Shown here: in pieces, positions 49,755 through 61,432 of the stretch
Layout of the letters: each line of letters opens with the position of its first letter
How positions within the stretch are numbered: position 1 is the first letter of the stretch
Assembly (NCBI RefSeq): GCF_900246225.1
Contig: NC_039306.1
Span: 13,151,071-13,215,070, forward strand
Length of the DNA stretch: 64,000 bases
Direction: 5' to 3'
From: Astatotilapia calliptera
Taxonomy: Eukaryota > Chordata > Actinopteri > Cichliformes > Cichlidae
Made by a program: the position numbers and the translations under genes
Notes under the pieces: generated by a model
Databases searched by the model: none
The model's input: the letters and a program-made list of their open reading frames with translations, nothing else
Told to the model about the DNA's origin: nothing

Positions 49755-52700
49755 ATGAGTAGCAGTGGGATCACTACAGTTTCATCCCGGGATCCACAGG
49801 CTTTCAAACGGACTGTAAAGAAGATAAAATGTGCTGCTATGGTGGCCAATTTGGCTAAAAGTTGGCAGGGATGGGCTAAAGAACATGCTGGCAAGCAAGA
49901 AGCCATGCCAAGTGGCTGGATGCCTTCATCTGTGGAGGAGGAAGATAAAAAAGAACGCAACCATGTTGTTAAACTTACAGTTACCCCACGTGTAATCTTA
50001 GCAGATCCCAGTGACAATAGTGAGAATAAGATCAGAACCTGCTCTGTAAACAAGACCGTTCAGCCAAAACGCAGCGAGTGCAGCAGCAGCGATGTAGTTA
50101 ATGCCATTCGTGGCAAGATGGAGTCAGGTCCTGAGGAGACCAAGCCATTCATGGGCAACGAATCACCAACACGGCGGCGGCAGATGAGGGCACTACAAAG
50201 TGGAGAAGGAGGCGGGAGGATACAGAACAGGAAACTAAAGCTCCAGGAGAAGAAGTTGGGGTCAAGAAGCAGCAGCGTGGACACAGATGACAGCGGGTTG
50301 GGAGAGGAAAATGGGCTCAGCGACAACAATGAATCTAAAACCGAAAATGGCGAGCTCCAGTCTAAAAAGCAGACCAACAGGCCAAAGGTAGAGTGGCTAA
50401 TAACAAAGATCTTTAACGATACGTTTAAACAATATCAATATAGTTTTAAAAAAACTGTTAGAAATGTATTCAGGTTTAAAGGTAGATCAATCAACATTTT
50501 GATCACATTGACAAATCCATAGAGATTTATCCAAAATTTTAGGTTTTTCTTTAACCCTTAAAACATTCTTCTTCTTACTATTTTGGTTTTATAAAGTGTT
50601 GTTTCATCTTTCAATCATTTTAAAAAATATATTTATAGCATGGTTTACGGGAGGAGGAATAAGTGCAAAATAAGTGCAAAATACTAAAATAAAAGAAAAG
50701 TAATTGTTGGACTAGCATGACGTGAAACACATTAACATGAATGATAACATAAGTCAGAGACAATTGGATATTTACATAATATCTAACCACAACATCTTTA
50801 TAAGAGGTTTCTTCAAAATATCTTTAGATACACTTGCATTAGATTTAACTGTCACGTTTCCCTGTACCCAACATTGATATTGTTATTTAAAAAATTTCAC
50901 ATAATAAGTCAAATAAAAGAGAAGAAAAGCTATTCAGGGATACTTTTTCTTAGTTATTATTATAAAGTGTAGAAAGACACGTGAAAGCACACTGATAGCA
51001 GAAAAGCTCCACAACTCTTTATTTTAGAGGTTATTTGTAACTGTCACTGAATGTTTTGGTAATGACAGCCTTACAAAAGAGGCGGAGTATTTTGCAGAGT
51101 TTTTGACAAGTCGGCTTTTTACAACTATATTAAATGTCCCCCAGTCAAAGACACAAAGGAGAATAAATTCCCCTAAAATAGAACAAGTCACACAGTGTGA
51201 ATAAACAAGATTAAGCAGAAGTGCCTTTGATGTCACCTGAAGAAATCCAACTCCCTCATGGACACCAAACATCATAACAGTTACATAACTGCAATACTGA
51301 AATCTCTCCCATAAAAGGCAAAGGCTTTTTTAGTGGCCCTCTAGACATGTTAAAGGGGTTGCCAGAGAGCAAGTCCAGATCATAAAACACATGCTGGAAT
51401 GCAGTGCAGTGGAATATATGTAAATAAATATAGTTACACCCTGACCTTCAGGTGGAACAGTCAGCGAGAGGAAAACAGGGTGAAGGGAGAGAGGTCAATG
51501 AAGGACATGAATTCGAGGTAATATGAGACACTGAGAGAGACAGTGCAATTATAATCAAAATATGAAGAAAAATGGTTTCTGAAATTATTTTTGTTTTATT
51601 GCTGTGTATTTTTGCTTTGTGTTGTTCAAAAATCCTGTTAAAGCATCAAAGGTGTGCATTATCAAGTTAAACGAGACTTAAGGAATACAGAGAAAAAAGT
51701 GATGGGCATACCAAAAAGGTAACACTGCTATTCATAAATCTTTTATCTGCTAGTAAAAAGGCAAAAGAGAAGCTAAAAGAATGTAGAACTGTTGAAAATG
51801 GCTGTGTGTGCCGACAGCAAACAACACCTATCAAATTAAACCAGTTTACATGACCCATGATTTATCTGCAAACATATATTAGCATAAAAAGTAACAATAG
51901 TAGTAGCACTTTAGTAATAAATGCTAACTAACTTCAGCATATCAGGCGTTAAATGAAAATGAAGTAACCTATCAAAGAAACTAAATTCAGAAAATATTAT
52001 ATGCATGCGTTATTGAATTTCACCGACGCTGCAATTTAAAAGCTCATGGTTAAATATTTCCCTCTAAAATAAACGCGAGTTAAAGTATGCCATTTGCAGT
52101 TAATGAAAAAAAAATTGTAAATAAGTGTTTACCACTGCTCAAATCCATGCCAACACTGTTTTATTAGCATAGAGTAAAAACAAATGTTACAAATTCAGAT
52201 CAGTTCAATTCACAACACGTTAAAGTCTAAGGTGAGACATTAATAGAAAGAAAAATAAGGAATAGCAGCATTATCATCTTGAAAGTTCACAGAGTTTTGT
52301 GGAAGGTCCCTCCGTGACACATCTCAAGATTTCATAGATCAAATACCAAAGAGATCTGATGACACTCTTCCGAAGCTCTGGAAAGCTAAGACACATACCA
52401 GGGGAATCGGGGTGGAGTGGGGAACTGTGGGGGTGGAAAAAGTTTTTCTGAAAAAAATATACTAAAGAAAGATTAGGACACCCTCTCCTTTGGTTTATAT
52501 AAGGTTCTCATTTCCAAGTACTCATTTATTTACATCCATGCTTCTTTATTTGCACATGTGCAGTCTCACTGTATTTATCGACAGACTAGGGATCAATTTC
52601 ACCAACTAAAACATAGTTTTTAAAAGGACTAAGGGTTAATAACTCTACAGATTCCTATAGTGATGAAATACACTGCAGGTTTTTCTTTTGCTTTAAGCTC

Positions 52701-53287
52701 ACCCAGCGCTAAATGAACAATACACAAATGTTTTGACGACCTATGTACTCCTCTTTAATAAATTTCAAAAGACATGTGTTGCTTTGCGCTTTTGTTTCCT
52801 TGAAAAGGTTTCAATGGATTTTTCAGTTTTGATTTTAACCTTTCTACAGATTAAAATTGCCACCACGGGTGACATCAGAAGTCGCTGGCAACAGTGGTCC
52901 GAACAGCACATTGAAGGCCAGAAGCTCAATCCCTTCAGTGAGGAATTTGACTATGAGTATGCTATGGCCCAGCGCCTCCACAAGGGTGACTCTGGCTATG
53001 GACGACCCAAAGAAGGCTCCAAGACAGCAGAGAGGGGAGACAGGGCCCAGAAACACATCTACAGGGAGATGGAGGAGATGGTCTGGATTATAAGAGACAT
53101 GGGCTTCAAGGATAAAGAGGGTAGAACAATCATAACTTTTGGCCGTCTCTTTGACCGCTACGTGAAAATCTCGGACAAAGTGGTGGGCATTCTGCTTCGC
53201 TGCCGCAAACACAAGATGCTGGACTTTGAGGGGGAGATGGTGTGGAAGGGGCAGGATGATGATGTCATTATTACGCTAAAGGATTGA
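49755..53287 (+). CDS. abra: Actin-binding Rho-activating protein (ABRA/STARS)
   Basis: ABRA binds actin at the sarcomere in striated muscle and promotes Rho-dependent nuclear entry of MRTF coactivators, raising SRF-driven transcription. Exon 1 (49755-50387) encodes 211 residues: the conserved N-terminal AAMVANLAKSWQGWAKEHAG, an acidic/basic middle part, and a serine-rich region (SRSSSVDTDDSGLGEENGL) reaching NRPK at donor AAAG|gtagag. Exon 2 (52850-53287) begins IKIATTGDIRSRWQQWSEQH after ctacag and supplies the C-terminal actin-binding and Costars part: GQKLNPFSEEFDYEYAMAQR, GYGRPKEGSKTAERG, HIYREMEEMVWIIRDMGF, FGRLFDRYVKISDKVVGILL, FEGEMVWKGQDD, ending VIITLKD. The intron is in phase 0. 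The product is 356 residues, slightly shorter than the mammalian protein of about 380. The two-exon structure matches the mammalian gene. The start is the first ATG of the frame and gives a normal N-terminus. Whether this is one of two teleost paralogues cannot be told. Confidence 0.95.
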
Positions 53288-54930
53288 AAAAATATTATGC
53301 GTATGCAAACGTACCTATAAATCTCATACATCAGAGCTCCAGTAGAAACAACTACTCATTCTGAGCATGCAATGTCATGTACGTAAGGAAAATGTAGTAT
53401 CTTTATAATGTTTAAAAATTAAACATGCATACATATCTAATGTTTCATACACACACACACAGACACACACGCTAGAGTCATTAGTTCTTCTCATATACCT
53501 GATAGATTATGGGGTGAAGGGAAGCTATCTTTAGCTTGCAAACCATGCTCAACTTGCTAACTATGCTACATGCTAGAAGCCTTAAGAATCCATCGCAATG
53601 TCAGTCATGGTAGAAGGCTTTACTGAGTCTCCAACTAAACAAACAAGGACTTTGAGTTAATTTCATTTAATAATTCATGACAGAATTGACAAGGGAAGTT
53701 TATGTTCGTTTAGCTAATTTTGCTAAAAACATGCAAGCAGTGGTAGCAACTTACTAGTCTTGTTTATTGTTTGTTTGTTTTCTTAAATAGTTAAAAAGTA
53801 CTTTAATGAGACCAATGTCTGCGTTTCCTTAGTTTGTTTTTATTTGTTTTGTTTTTCGTCTTCTTTGGAATGACAGTTTAAGACTAAATAGTTAAATTAA
53901 GCTAAGCTAACATTTATTTTTATGTAGGAATATGTGACATCTTTAGTAATAGAAATAATGGATATAAATGTACCTTAAACCTCAGTTTTCAACTAAAGTA
54001 CTTAAAAGCACACTACACCAGTCTTTCTTACAGGACTACAACCATGTTTACTCTGGACCATGCTCACTTTCAAAGATTTAATCTCCAGTAAAATGTTTGG
54101 TCAAAATGGCTTTCTTATTTGGTTGACATACACAACAAAAATTAATTGCAAAATAATGTAATTATATTTAGACAAGAGAAAATGACAATAAAAAGAAGCT
54201 TACATGCAGTAATGTGAATAATGTGAATGAGTTTGAAAAACTTCTGCATGTTAAGTTTGTGTAAGGCGAGATTTTTTTGAAAGAAATCATTTTAGAGCAA
54301 ACATTTAAATGTTAAAATGGGATCATCTCATATTAAAATTAAATGAAAGAGGTGCTTTAAATGTCAAATGTTTGCTTCTTTCAAAGTGAAAGCGTGGATG
54401 TTCTTTATATATGTGTTACAAAAACTGTAAGCATTTGTATAATGTGTACAGTTTTTTAGTTAGTTTTTAGTTAATTAGTTTATTTTCAGTATTGTTGTGG
54501 TCAGAGTGGTGACACATGCTATGTGGAAGCAAACAAAGAATAAAAATTAAATGCTGCTTTTGTTTTTCTATATATATACTCAAACTGTGTTGCATACTAA
54601 GCTTATTTCAGTTTGTTTACTGACTGTGGTGTTGCATTAGGTCACTCTAGCTGACAAGGCTAGTATGTCATTGTTGAGTTGTGTGTTGTATGTTTCTGAC
54701 AAAAACCTTTTTGCTTGCGTGAAAACAACAGTCTGCAGAGCATAAGCTTTAAGATAAAAGATATATGTTTTACATCAAACTAAAATAATATTTAAAAAAT
54801 AAATAAACCCAGGCAAACTGGCTAACTGCACTTGAACATCAAATGCAATATCCTACATGATCACCTTAACCCAAGGAGAGAAATTAAATGTTGCATTTAA
54901 AGTGGTTATGTTGCGCACAACGGCGCTTTT
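53288..54930 (+). other. abra 3' UTR and downstream DNA
   Basis: AT-rich, with no other gene. Candidate polyadenylation signals on the plus strand include attaaa near 53416, aataaa near 54187 and 54538; which is used cannot be decided from the sequence. A short CA run lies at about 53449-53470. Confidence 0.45.
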
Positions 54931-55259
54931 ACAGGGAGTGCAGAATTATTAGGCAAGTTGTATTTTTGAGGAATAATTTTATTATTGAACAACAACCATG
55001 TTCTCAATGAACCCAAAAAACTCGTTAATATCAAAGCTGAATGTTTTTGGAAGTAGTTTTTAGTTTGTTTTTAGTTTTAGCTATTTTAGGGGGATATCTG
55101 TGTGTGCAGGTGACTATTACTGTGCATAATTATTAGGCAACTTAACAAAAAACAAATATATACCCATTTCAATTATTTATTTTTACCAGTGAAACCAATA
55201 TAACATCTCCACATTCACAAATATACATTTCTGACATTCAAAAACAAAACAAGAACAAA

Positions 55260-56605
55260 TCAGCGACCAATATAGCCACCTTTCTTTGCAAGGACACTCA
55301 AAAGCCTGCCATCCATGGATTCTGTCAGTGTTTTGATCTGTTCACCATCAACATTGCGTGCAGCAGCAACCACAGCCTCCCAGACACTGTTCAGAGAGGT
55401 GTACTGTTTTCCCTCCTTGTAAATCTCACATTTGATGATGGACCACAGGTTCTCAATGGGGTTCAGATCAGGTGAACAAGGTGGCCATGTCATTAGTTTT
55501 TCTTCTTTTATACCCTTTCTTGCCAGCCACGCTGTGGAGTACTTGGACGCGTGTGATGGAGCATTGTCCTGCATGAAAATCATGTTTTTCTTGAAGGATG
55601 CAGACTTCTTCCTGTACCACTGCTTGAATGGTAAATGGCCTGTATTTATATAGCACTTTACTACTCCCTAAGGACCCCAAAGCGCTTTACATATCCAGTC
55701 ATCCACCCATTCACACACACATTCACACAGTGGTGATGGCAAGTTACATTGTAGCCACAGCCACCATGGGGCGCACTGACAGAGGCGAGGCTGCCGGACA
55801 CTGGCGCCACCGGGCCCTCTGACCACCACCAGTAGGCTACGGGTGAAGTGTCTTGCCCAAGGACACAACGACCGAGACTGTCCAAGCCGGGGCTCGAACC
55901 AGCAACCTTCCGATTACAAGGCGAACTCCCAACTCTTGAGCCACAATCGCCCTAGAAGAAGGTGTCTTCCAGAAACTGGCAGTAGGACTGGGAGTTGAGC
56001 TTGACTCCATCCTCAACCCGAAAAGGCCCCACAAGCTCATCTTTGATGATACCAGCCCAAACCAGTACTCCACCTCCACCTTGCTGGCGTCTGAGTCGGA
56101 CTGGAGCTCTCTGCCCTTTACCAATCCAGCCACGGGCCCATCCATCTGGCCCATCAAGACTCACTCTCATTTCATCAGTCCATAAAACCTTAGAAAAACC
56201 AGTCTTGAGATATTTCTTGGCCCAGTCTTGACGTTTCAGCTTGCGTGTCTTGTTCAGTGGTGGTCGTCTTTCAGCCTTTCTTACCTTGGCCATGTCTCTG
56301 AGTATTGCACACCTTGTGCTTTTGGGCACTCCAGTGATGTTGCAGCTCTGAAATATGGCCAAACTGGTGGCAAGTGGCATCTTGGCAGCTGCACGCTTGA
56401 CTTTTCTCAGTTCATGGGCAGTTATTTGGTGCCTTGGTTTTTCCACACACTTCTTGCGGCCCTGTTGATTATTTTGAATGAAACGCTTGATTGTTCGATG
56501 ATCACGCTTCAGAAGCTTTGCAATTTTGAGACTGCTGCATCCCTCTGCAAGATATCTCACTATTTTTGACTTTTCTGAGCCTGTCAAGTCCTTCTTTTGA
56601 CCCAT
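55260..56605 (-). pseudogene. Tc1/mariner transposase, DD37E, disrupted by a SINE
   Basis: From the ATG at 56605 the frame runs through two HTH regions (GCSSLKIAKLLKRDHRTIKR near residues 22-42 and a second around residues 75-110), then the first catalytic Asp in VLWTDEMRVSLDGPDGW, to LEDTFF where the SINE begins (55954). After the SINE it resumes with KQWYRKKSASFKK, the second Asp in IFMQDNAPSHAS, and the final Glu in CSPDLNPIENLW. I count 37 residues between the last two catalytic residues, against 34 in classical Tc1. It ends at 55260. Removing the insertion would leave both parts in frame at about 340 residues, so the SINE is the main visible lesion. The gene is inactive as it stands. Confidence 0.85.
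55629..55954 (-). repeat. tRNA-derived SINE-like repeat inserted in a Tc1 transposase
   Basis: Read on the minus strand it starts gggcgattgtggctcaagag (box-A-like), has ggttcgagccccggc (box-B-like), then 'gtccttgggcaagacacttc', and ends 'gtgctatataaatacaggcc' followed by atttaccatt. The flanks share only gaa (55626-55628 and 55955-55957), a short target duplication. Reference to the transposase reading frame places the junctions exactly. A relative, plus orientation, is at 5695-6640. Confidence 0.75.
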
Positions 56606-56825
56606 TTTGCCAAAGGAAAGGACGTTGCCTAATAATTATGCACACCTGATATAGGGTGTTGATGTCATTAGACCACACCCCTTCTCATTACAGCGATGCA
56701 CATCACCTAATATGCTTAATTGGTAGTAGGCTTTCGAGCCTATACAGCTTGGAGTAAGACAACATGCATGGAGAGAAGGAAGTGGACAAAATACTCATTT
56801 GCCTAATAATTCTGCACTCCCTGTA

Positions 56826-58295
56826 TATGTGCATTTACCTTCTATAATTTCATCAGGAACTGAACAATTATTTAACATTTAGAAGTTATTTATACAAAAT
56901 TTTGTTCTTGTAAGTAAGAACTTGAATGTCTACGTGTTGAAGAGTTATCTAAGGTATCTAAATGAACTTTTATTACCACTTAGTCAGACATACACATTGC
57001 ATGCACAATCACCTGTCAAAACTGATAATAACTTATCAAAAAGGTTCCTTACTTTCTCTTGGGAAACATTTTGGGGTTTTGCAATACAAAACAGACACAT
57101 TCTCTTGCATCGGACTTTCAGAGTGAAATAAAATGACACACGCTTTTTGGTACCGAATCAAACAGGCTAGTCACCACAGAAGCCTTAATACTGAATACAA
57201 GCTGGAGGCCAGATGATATTTTCTTTTTAGGATGTTTTTGATATATAGAAAGTTGTATGGCATCAAATGCTACAGATATAGTTATACTATAGACTAGTAC
57301 TGTTACACAGGAAAATAAATTAATAAAACATGACAATACTTGGCAGGCTTATAAGCTTGTGTCAGTATTGACATTTATAACATGTGTGAGTTTATAACTG
57401 CTACAAAAGTTACAAAAGTTCCTTTTGTAGAAGTTCATGGCAAAGCCCACACTTGCTGATTTTGTAGTGAGACAATTTTAAGCCCCTCTGGACTTTGGTT
57501 TTGAAGTGCTCACTTTATAATTGTTTTTTCATAGCCTTGTCTTGATTGAAAAATACTTATCCAGTCTTTAAGTCTAACATCATTAGCTGTGTCTGGGCCC
57601 AAACTCCGCTGCAGGTCCATAAGCCAAACGATCACAGTGGCATCACTGAGAGTTAAATGTCTAAATTCTTTCATCTATAATAAAATGATCAGTGTGGCTG
57701 CTCTACCAGGTGTAACAATTAAGTTAAACATCCAGGCATCCATGAAAACGGAATTTATTAAACTGAACGCAGTTAGAAGTTAGCTCGCTAGTTTCCATCT
57801 AAATATAATATAGCCTGTCCTGACAGAGAGGTTTCTGAAACAAATTAAGACGTACAGCTCTGCTATCACTTCCGACATAAATGAAGACAGGAAAGTAAAT
57901 AGCAGTGGCGTTTGTAGGGTTACTTTAGTTTGGCTAGCTGATATATAATGATGTGCTACGTGATCGCTAGTGACACAGCTATGTTAGCATAATATAAACA
58001 GTGAAGGTGGAGGATGAACGCTAATTTCTTTCCACTCAATAAAAGTTGCTGTGAGGATTCTCGATGGTCAGGGACAAATGTAATCGCATGGCACGATGCT
58101 GTAAACGGACCGAACTTAAGTCAGGAGAACAACTGAGATAATTCATCCACAATCCGAGGTTATTCATTAATATACTGCTGCATGAGCTGGGCTGTAGTTG
58201 CGTCGTAAGGTTTTAAAAACCGAGCTTTAAAATAAATAGCGGTAATAAAAACCGAGAGAGGGCGACAGTGATCACTGACTGTTTTTAGGGGCTTT
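56826..58295. other. Intergenic DNA, nothing recognised
   Basis: AT-rich sequence. Open frames are under 75 codons and no domain or repeat boundary was seen. It ends where the LINE at 58296 begins. Confidence 0.5.
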
Positions 58296-60932
58296 TTGAG
58301 AATAAACAGAACCAGATACATTCAGAACCAGAGAGACATTCGGGACTGCAATCTCCTCTGCTTCACCGAGACATGGCTGAACCCAGCGGTGCCGGACCAC
58401 GCCATCCAGCCGGCCGAGTTCTTCTCGGTTCACCGCATGGACAGGACACGGGACTCGGGGAAGTCAAGGGGAGGCGGCGTGTGTTTAATGGTGAACAACA
58501 ACTGGTGCAACAGTGCGAACGTTGTTCCTCTCACACGCTCCTGCACACCAAATCTGGAACTACTGTCCATCATGTGTTGTCCTTTTTATCTACCTCGGGA
58601 ATTTACATCGGTCATTGTAAGTGCCGTTTATATTCCACCACAAGCGGACACGGTCACCGCCTTATGCGAGCTGCATGAGGCACTCACACAGCACCAGACA
58701 CAACACCGGGACGCTGCGCTTATTGTGACGGGGGACTTTAATAGCGCCAACCTCAAACGCGCAGCGCCAAACTTTTATCAACACATCACCTGCCACACCA
58801 GGGGTGAAAGGACACTGGACCACTGCTACACTACGGTCAAGGACGGCTACAAGGCACAATCCCGCCCCCCGTTTGGCAAATCTGATCACGCCGCCATCTT
58901 CCTCATGCCAAAATACAAACAAAGGCTGAAACAGGAAGTTCCGGTTCAGAGGAAGGTCGCGCGCTGGACGGATCAATCGGTGGCCGCGTTACAGGACGCA
59001 CTCGATGACGCAGACTGGGGCATGTTCAGAAACAGCTCCGACGATGACGTCAACGTGTTTACGGAAGCGGTTGTGGGATTCATCGGGAAACTAGCGGATG
59101 ATACCGTGGAGACAAAGACTATCACAACGTTTCCCAACCAGAAGCCGTGGGTGGATAAAACCATCCGCGACGCTCTGAGATCCCGCACCGCTGCCTACAA
59201 CACGGGACTCATGACGGGGGACATGGACCCGTACAAAGCCGCGTCATATAATGTGCGGAGGGCGGTGAAAGAGGCAAAGCAGCGCTACGGGAGGAAACTA
59301 GAGTCACAACTCCAACAGAGTGACTCTAGGAGCCTGTGGCGGGGACTAAGGACAATAACGGACTATAAAGCACCAACAACCGGTATGACGAACGCGGCCG
59401 TGACTCTGGCAGACGAGCTGAACACTTTCTATGCTCGCTTCGAGGCTGCAGCTAAGGTCTCCAACAATGCTAGTGTTAGCGGCGCTAACGGCTGCAGACA
59501 GGAAGATACTGCCAGCACCGGAAACGTGCTCGTCATCTCCGAGCATGAAGTAAGGAGAGCCTTCAAAAGCGTGAACACCAGGAAAGCAGCAGGACCAGAC
59601 GGCATCCCAGGTCGTATCCTAAGAGACTGCGCATACCAGCTAGCTCCTGTGTTCACTGAGATATTCAACATCTCTCTATCTCAGTCGGTGATCCCCACAT
59701 GCTTCAAAGAGTCCATCATTGTTCCTGTCCCGAAGAAACCCCACCCTGCTTCTCTCAATGACTATCGCCCTGTAGCCCTCACCTCAGTAGTGATGAAGTG
59801 CTTTGAACGCCTGGTCAGAGACTTCATCATTTCTTCACTACCAGACACACTGGACCCACTACAGTTCGCTTACCGTCCAAATCGTTCCACAGACGATGCC
59901 ATCTCTCATCTCCTCCACACATCACTCACTCACTTGGACACTAGAAGGGGGAATTATGTTAAAATGCTCTTCATAGACTACAGCTCTGCATTTAACACCA
60001 TAATTCCCTCCACACTCACCACCAAGCTGGAGCATCTGGGACTCAGCTCATCTATGTGTCAGTGGATCTCCAACTTCCTAACTGGCAGACCACAGGCAGT
60101 AAGGATGGGCGGACATGTCTCAGCCTCCACCACTCTCAGCACTGGAGCCCCCCAGGGGTGTGTTCTGAGCCCCCTGCTGTACTCTTTGTACACATATGAC
60201 TGCGTGGCCACTACCAGCTCCACCACCATCATCAAGTTTGCTGACGACACCGTCGTGGTGGGCCTGATCTCTGATAACAACGAGACGGCCTACCTGAAGG
60301 AGATTAGGAATCTGGAGAACTGGTGCCAGAGGAACAACCTCCTTCTAAACGTCAGTAAGACAAAGGAGCTGATAGTGGACTTCAGCACTAAGCAGGAGAG
60401 GAACTACCAGACCCCCGTCATCAACGAGTGCCCAGTGGAGAGAGTGGACAGCTTCAAATACCTCGGAGTTCACATCACGCAGGACCTGTCATGGTCCTGT
60501 CACATCAACACCGTGGTGAAAAAGGCCCGACAGCGTCTCTACCACCTCAGACGCTTGAGAGACTTCCAACTGCCCTCCAAGGTGCTCAGGAACTTTTACT
60601 CGTGCACCATAGAGAGCATCCTGGCGGGAAACATCTTAACCTGGTTCGGGAACAGCACCATGCAGGACAGACGAGCTCTACAGAGGGTTGTGCGGTCAGC
60701 TGAGCGCACCATCCGCTCCGAGCTCCCTGACCTGCACTCAATCTACAGCAGGCGGTGCTGGACCAAGGCCAGGAAGATCGTGAAGGACCTCAGCCATCCC
60801 AACAACAGACTGTTCTCTCTGTTGAGGTCAGGAAAGCGATTCCGCTCCCTGAAGACCAACACAGAGAGACTGAGGAGGAGCTTCTTCCCGCAGGCGATAC
60901 GGTCTCTCAATCACACCACCACACAGTACTGA
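58296..60932 (+). CDS. L2-type LINE endonuclease/reverse transcriptase ORF, uninterrupted
   Basis: 878 codons without a stop. The N-terminal part (residues about 10-225) is an AP-like endonuclease: LLCFTETWL (catalytic Glu), VSAVYIPPQADT, LIVTGDFNSANLK (Asp/Asn), RTLDHCYTTV and PPFGKSDHAAIFL (Ser-Asp-His). A linker follows. The reverse transcriptase begins near residue 410 with RKAAGPDGIPGRIL, then IVPVPKKPHPASLNDYRPVA, MLFIDYSSAFNTI, STGAPQGCVLSPLLYSLYTY and the catalytic IIKFADDTVVVGLI; HLRRLRDFQLP and a C-terminal basic region finish it. Only the start of the endonuclease is missing, and the annotated ATG may be a fortuitous one within it. An undamaged 2.6-kb frame argues for recent insertion. 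It is a mobile-element gene, not a host gene. Confidence 0.85.
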   Translation: MRINRTRYIQNQRDIRDCNLLCFTETWLNPAVPDHAIQPAEFFSVHRMDRTRDSGKSRGGGVCLMVNNNWCNSANVVPLTRSCTPNLELLSIMCCPFYLPREFTSVIVSAVYIPPQADTVTALCELHEALTQHQTQHRDAALIVTGDFNSANLKRAAPNFYQHITCHTRGERTLDHCYTTVKDGYKAQSRPPFGKSDHAAIFLMPKYKQRLKQEVPVQRKVARWTDQSVAALQDALDDADWGMFRNSSDDDVNVFTEAVVGFIGKLADDTVETKTITTFPNQKPWVDKTIRDALRSRTAAYNTGLMTGDMDPYKAASYNVRRAVKEAKQRYGRKLESQLQQSDSRSLWRGLRTITDYKAPTTGMTNAAVTLADELNTFYARFEAAAKVSNNASVSGANGCRQEDTASTGNVLVISEHEVRRAFKSVNTRKAAGPDGIPGRILRDCAYQLAPVFTEIFNISLSQSVIPTCFKESIIVPVPKKPHPASLNDYRPVALTSVVMKCFERLVRDFIISSLPDTLDPLQFAYRPNRSTDDAISHLLHTSLTHLDTRRGNYVKMLFIDYSSAFNTIIPSTLTTKLEHLGLSSSMCQWISNFLTGRPQAVRMGGHVSASTTLSTGAPQGCVLSPLLYSLYTYDCVATTSSTTIIKFADDTVVVGLISDNNETAYLKEIRNLENWCQRNNLLLNVSKTKELIVDFSTKQERNYQTPVINECPVERVDSFKYLGVHITQDLSWSCHINTVVKKARQRLYHLRRLRDFQLPSKVLRNFYSCTIESILAGNILTWFGNSTMQDRRALQRVVRSAERTIRSELPDLHSIYSRRCWTKARKIVKDLSHPNNRLFSLLRSGKRFRSLKTNTERLRRSFFPQAIRSLNHTTTQY

Positions 60933-61432
60933 CCCACACATATGGTTCTTACACACACACTGGACTTTCTGGACTTTGGTTTTGCACAACACTGGTCACT
61001 ATATTCTTCATTTCCGGTTAATGCTTGTACAGCTGCTGTTATTGTGTATATATTTATTTATATTTAGATTTCTTCATACATTCTTATATAGTTCTATATT
61101 GTGTATTGTGTATTTTGTTGTACAGTTATTTAATTTTCAACTTTAATTTATATATTTATCTTTATCTTATTCTTCCCAGTTAAATTTACCCTTCATTCTA
61201 ATTTGTGTTGTACAGTTATTTCATTTTTAACCTTAATTTATATTTTATTCCTTCCTAGTTAAATTTACCCTTTTTAATTTTTCATATTTATTTCCTATCT
61301 TATTCATAGCCTTTCCTTTTTTGTTTTCTTTAGGTCACGAGCAGTTGTCCAAGCATTTCACTACATATCGTACTGTGTATGACTGTGTACGTGACAAATA
61401 AAATTTGAATTTATTTATTTATTTATTTATTC
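58296..61432 (+). mobile_element. L2-type LINE with an intact long ORF
   Basis: Coding part 58296-60932, then a 0.45-kb AT-rich 3' UTR ending 'gactgtgtacgtgacaaata' followed by aaatttgaa and a (TTTA)n run at about 61408-61432. The tail type and the encoded endonuclease/RT place it in the CR1-L2 group, with L2 preferred. The first residues of the endonuclease domain (its leading Asn) are missing and no 5' UTR is recognisable, so the copy is probably 5'-truncated by a few hundred bases or more. Confidence 0.8.

Larger units (their letters stand above)
54932..56823 (-). mobile_element. Tc1/mariner transposon (DD37E spacing), complete ends, SINE-interrupted
   Basis: Terminal inverted repeats cagggagtgcagaattatta followed by ggcaa (from 54932) and its complement ending gcactccctg at 56823 are flanked by TA on each side (54930-54931, 56824-56825), the Tc1/mariner target duplication. 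Subterminal copies of the 'aattattaggcaa' motif lie near 55127 and 56625. The transposase gene is on the minus strand (56605 to 55260) and is split by a SINE-like insertion at 55629-55954. Confidence 0.9.
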
